NCBI GenBank assembly: GCA_022385805.1 | Contig: MU277678.1 | Span: forward strand, 417,413-481,412 | Length of the DNA: 64,000 nt | Direction: 5' to 3' | From: Pilatotrama ljubarskyi | Taxonomy: Eukaryota; Basidiomycota; Agaricomycetes; Polyporales; Polyporaceae | Part shown: piece by piece, positions 61,520-64,000 of the stretch | Layout of the letters: each line of letters opens with the position of its first letter | Position numbering within the stretch: position 1 is the first letter of the stretch | Program-made: the position numbers and the translations under genes | The notes under the pieces: generated by a model | Database searches by the model: none | What the model saw: the letters and a program-made list of their open reading frames with translations, nothing else | Told to the model about the DNA's origin: nothing

Positions 61520-64000
61520 ATGACCGACGCCGTGAGCGCGCTGCCGGCGTTCGACGAGAAGAACTCCGTCTCCGATGAGTCCCTCCAGAAGAAGAACGAG
61601 GACAGTGCCGAAGTCGACGACGCCATCGTCGCCAAGGAGGTAGAGGAGTTCGAGGAGCGCCTTCAGAACGACGAAGCCACCGAGGATGAGTATCGGGTTC
61701 AGGAAGCTTGGGAGGTCGCCATCAAGGTAAGCTCGAGCTTGCCTCCGCCGCCTAATACCGCTCAGCCTAGAGATCATGTAGGTCTTGTCTACCCGAGACG
61801 ATCCAGAGCTTCCGGCGCTCACCTTTCGGACATTCTTCCTCGGCCTTGGTTTCTCGGCGTTCGGAGCGTAAGTACAGCACATGTTCGATATATTGGCACC
61901 TAGTCATCTGTACTTCAAGCGTGCTGGCCCAAATCTACTACTTCAAGCCGCAAACACTGAGCGTCTCGACCTTGTTCCTGCTGGTCTTGTCGTATTGGTT
62001 TGGTAACGGCCTGGCTATGGCGCTTCCATCTCATGGCGTCTTCCGTTGGATTAACCCGGGCCCCTTCAATAGTGAGTGTCATGTCCTCGCGCCGTTTGCT
62101 ATATTTACTGTATAAACATTCCCACTCTCATTAGTCAAGGAACACGTCGCCATCATCATCATGTCGTCCACGGCAGCGGTGTCCGCAACTGCGATCCAGG
62201 TCATCTCCGTTCAGGACTGTGCGTGTTACTTTCTTTCCAGGTCATCGGGGCTCGTCAATGACATGAGGCAGTGTACTACAACAACAAGCTGGTTCGTAGT
62301 TGGCAGGTTATCGCATCCATGGGTGCTGTTCTCACAAGCTTTGATCCCTTTCAGAATGCAGGCCTCGCGATTTTCACTTTGATCGGGTCTCAATTGCTTG
62401 GTTACGGTTATGCTGGTTTATTGCAAGACCTGCTGGTTAAACCCACCAAGTGCTTCTGGCCCGCCACGAGTGAGAACAATAAACACTTCAACGCTTAGCT
62501 AGTGTCTAACCTCGCTTTGTATAGTCTCCACATCCAACCTCTTTCAGGCGCTCCATTTTGATAATCAGATGACGTCCAAACGAGTCCGGTTGTTTTGGAC
62601 AGTCTTCTGTATCATGTTTGTTTGGGAGATCATTCCGCAGTGTAGGTCCAGTGTTTGCCTGACTCCAACCGGCGTTTCCAACGTGACAGCTGAGATGCAC
62701 GTGTCACACAGGGATCTTCCCCCTCCTCACCGGCATCTCGATCTTCTGTCTCGCCAACAACCATAGCACTGTCTTCAGGAACATTTTCGGCGGTGCTAGC
62801 AACAATGAGGGGATGGGTCTGCTGTCCTGGTGTTTCGACTGGAACTTAATCGGCAGCAACTGTCTGTTCAACCCCCTCTGGCTCCAGATCAATCAGGACA
62901 TCGGGATCTTCCTCACATATATCCTGATGGCTAGTGTCTACTACGGCAACCTTTGGAGGGCGAAGGACTTCCCATTCATGAGTCAAGCCATCTTTGTGAG
63001 TTGATCCCATCGTGGGTCACCGTCGTCTCTATCATTGATGCGCCGTTTTATCTAGGCCGAGGATGGATCTCAATACAACCAAACCGCCCTACTCACCGAC
63101 GGCAAGTTTGACCCTGCGAAATATGAGACACTTGGCGTACGTGATGGCCCCCCACTCTGCAGGTTCGCATCTGACTGCCTCTCTTTAGCCGGCGTTCTTC
63201 TCCGCCACGAACGCGCTCTACCTCATGACCTCGAACCTGTCGCTCGGAGCTACCGTCACCCACGTCTTCTTCTGGCACTGGAATGATATCAAACCATTCC
63301 TGAAGACGTTCAATCCGTGGAACAAGACGGCTCTGGTCGTGCACGACCCGCACTACGAGAAGATGAAGGTTTATAAACAGATTCCTCGCTGGTGGTACTT
63401 TGCCCTGCTCGCCGCTGCGTATGCTATCGCACAGGCGACCAACTACGGTGGACACTCCGGTCTCCCGTGGTGGGCGGTGACCGTCATCCTCCTCATCTCC
63501 TTGGTACTTTCTCTCCTCTTCTCGACGCTTGCTGCGACGATCGGCTTCCAGGAGTTCGACTCGTCCGCAAACGGGTTCTACCAGATGATCACCGCGTACA
63601 TGGTGCCGGGGCAGCCGATCGCTAACATGTACGGGGCGCTGTACGGTCAACATCCTCAGGGTCAGTGCATTGCGATGTTGGGCGACTTGAAGCTCGGCCA
63701 GTACTGCAAGCTCCCTCCACGTGTGACATTCTCCATGCAGATCTTGGGAACTGTGGTCGGCGCGATTCTTAACTGTGAGTGCGCTGTCTCCCGATAGTTT
63801 TCCCCTACATTGACTGACATAACATATGTCGCAGACGTTATGATGGTTAGCATTGTCGACTCCAATCGCGAGGGTGAGTGCGCCCCTTCAGCCACGGGGT
63901 ATCAGATAGGCTGAACGGCAGCGTAGCCTTGCTCTCCATCTCGGGCACTCGTCTTTGGTCGGGACAAAACGCGCAGGGGTATAATTGTGAGCGTCTTTGT
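61520..64000 (+). CDS. Oligopeptide transporter, OPT family (partial at window edge)
   Basis: Proton-coupled plasma-membrane transporter for small peptides or related molecules. The start MTDAVSALPAFDEKNSVSDES leads into an acidic cytosolic N-terminus, then ALTFRTFFLGLGFSAFGAVLAQIYYFKP, the first membrane segment. The family motif NPGPFN lies at about 62060. Further segments include YWFGNGLAMALP, FWTVFCIMFVWEIIPQ, GISIFCLAN, FGGASNNEGMGLLSWCFDWN, and PFMSQAIFAEDGSQYNQ. RWWYFALLAAAYAIAQATNY, MITAYMVPGQPIANMYGALYG and MQILGTVVGAILNYVMM complete the visible part, up to GTRLWSGQNAQGYN at the edge. Roughly the first three-quarters is present and the C-terminus lies beyond the window. About nine introns; no frameshift seen. 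OPT genes are multi-copy in Agaricomycetes, so the substrate cannot be assigned. Confidence 0.94.

Overview
The window looks like nuclear chromosome sequence from a filamentous basidiomycete, most likely an Agaricomycete of the polypore/agaric type. I infer this from dense short introns (about 48-70 nt, GT...CTRAC...AG), moderate-to-high GC, closely spaced genes on both strands, and the families present: a DUF6533 membrane protein, tandem old-yellow-enzyme genes, an OPT transporter, a silencing RdRP and HOP1 with a PHD/winged-helix tail. The species cannot be named from sequence alone. I saw no bacterial, organellar or viral gene set, no CRISPR array, and no tRNA or rRNA gene I could support.

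Layout, left to right (coordinates are ATG to stop): a partial non-RD protein kinase (1-1132, -); STT4 PI 4-kinase (1858-9336, +); RNA-dependent RNA polymerase (9993-14581, +); glutaminyl cyclase-like M28 protein (14759-16182, +); two tandem old yellow enzymes (16345-17859 and 18999-20430, -); an unrecognised helical protein (21563-22580, -); TRAPP subunit TRS23 (22943-23495, -); meiotic HORMA protein HOP1 (23697-27357, +); an unassigned 2.7 kb stretch; PLAA/DOA1 (30056-33516, +); VCX1-type Ca2+/H+ exchanger (34670-37044, -); peroxiredoxin-like protein (37279-38369, +); histidine phosphatase (38503-39400, -); DUF6533 protein (39746-41536, -); GTR1/RagA (42643-43774, -); lumazine synthase RIB4 (44152-44835, -); SRP40/NOLC1 (45103-46764, +); TilS-like tRNA lysidine synthase (46873-48869, -); YTH m6A reader (49250-52140, +); Gfd2-like RNase-H-fold protein (53067-54857, +); PAC1/LIS1 (55226-56958, +); a 4.5 kb gene-poor tract holding a probable non-autonomous DNA transposon (59632-60494); and an OPT transporter running off the right edge (61520->64000, +).

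Most genes are single-copy housekeeping functions: membrane identity and traffic (STT4, TRS23, GTR1, PAC1, PLAA), ion and peptide transport (VCX1, OPT), riboflavin synthesis, ribosome and tRNA maturation (SRP40, TilS) and RNA control (RdRP, YTH). No operon-like pathway is evident. Several genes sit head to head over short shared promoters: TRS23/HOP1, VCX1/PRXL2, RIB4/SRP40 and TilS/YTH.

The most interesting direct observations concern RNA processing and mobile DNA. STT4 carries what reads as an AT-AC intron next to an 8-nt micro-exon inside the catalytic domain. The peroxiredoxin-like gene has a 9-nt micro-exon that supplies the second cysteine of its CxxC. TRS23 has a GC-AG intron. An 863-bp element has roughly 85-bp inverted ends flanked by TA. 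An undescribed helical protein lies two genes from HOP1. All exon joins were read by eye from conserved protein motifs and splice signals, and RNA-seq would settle them.
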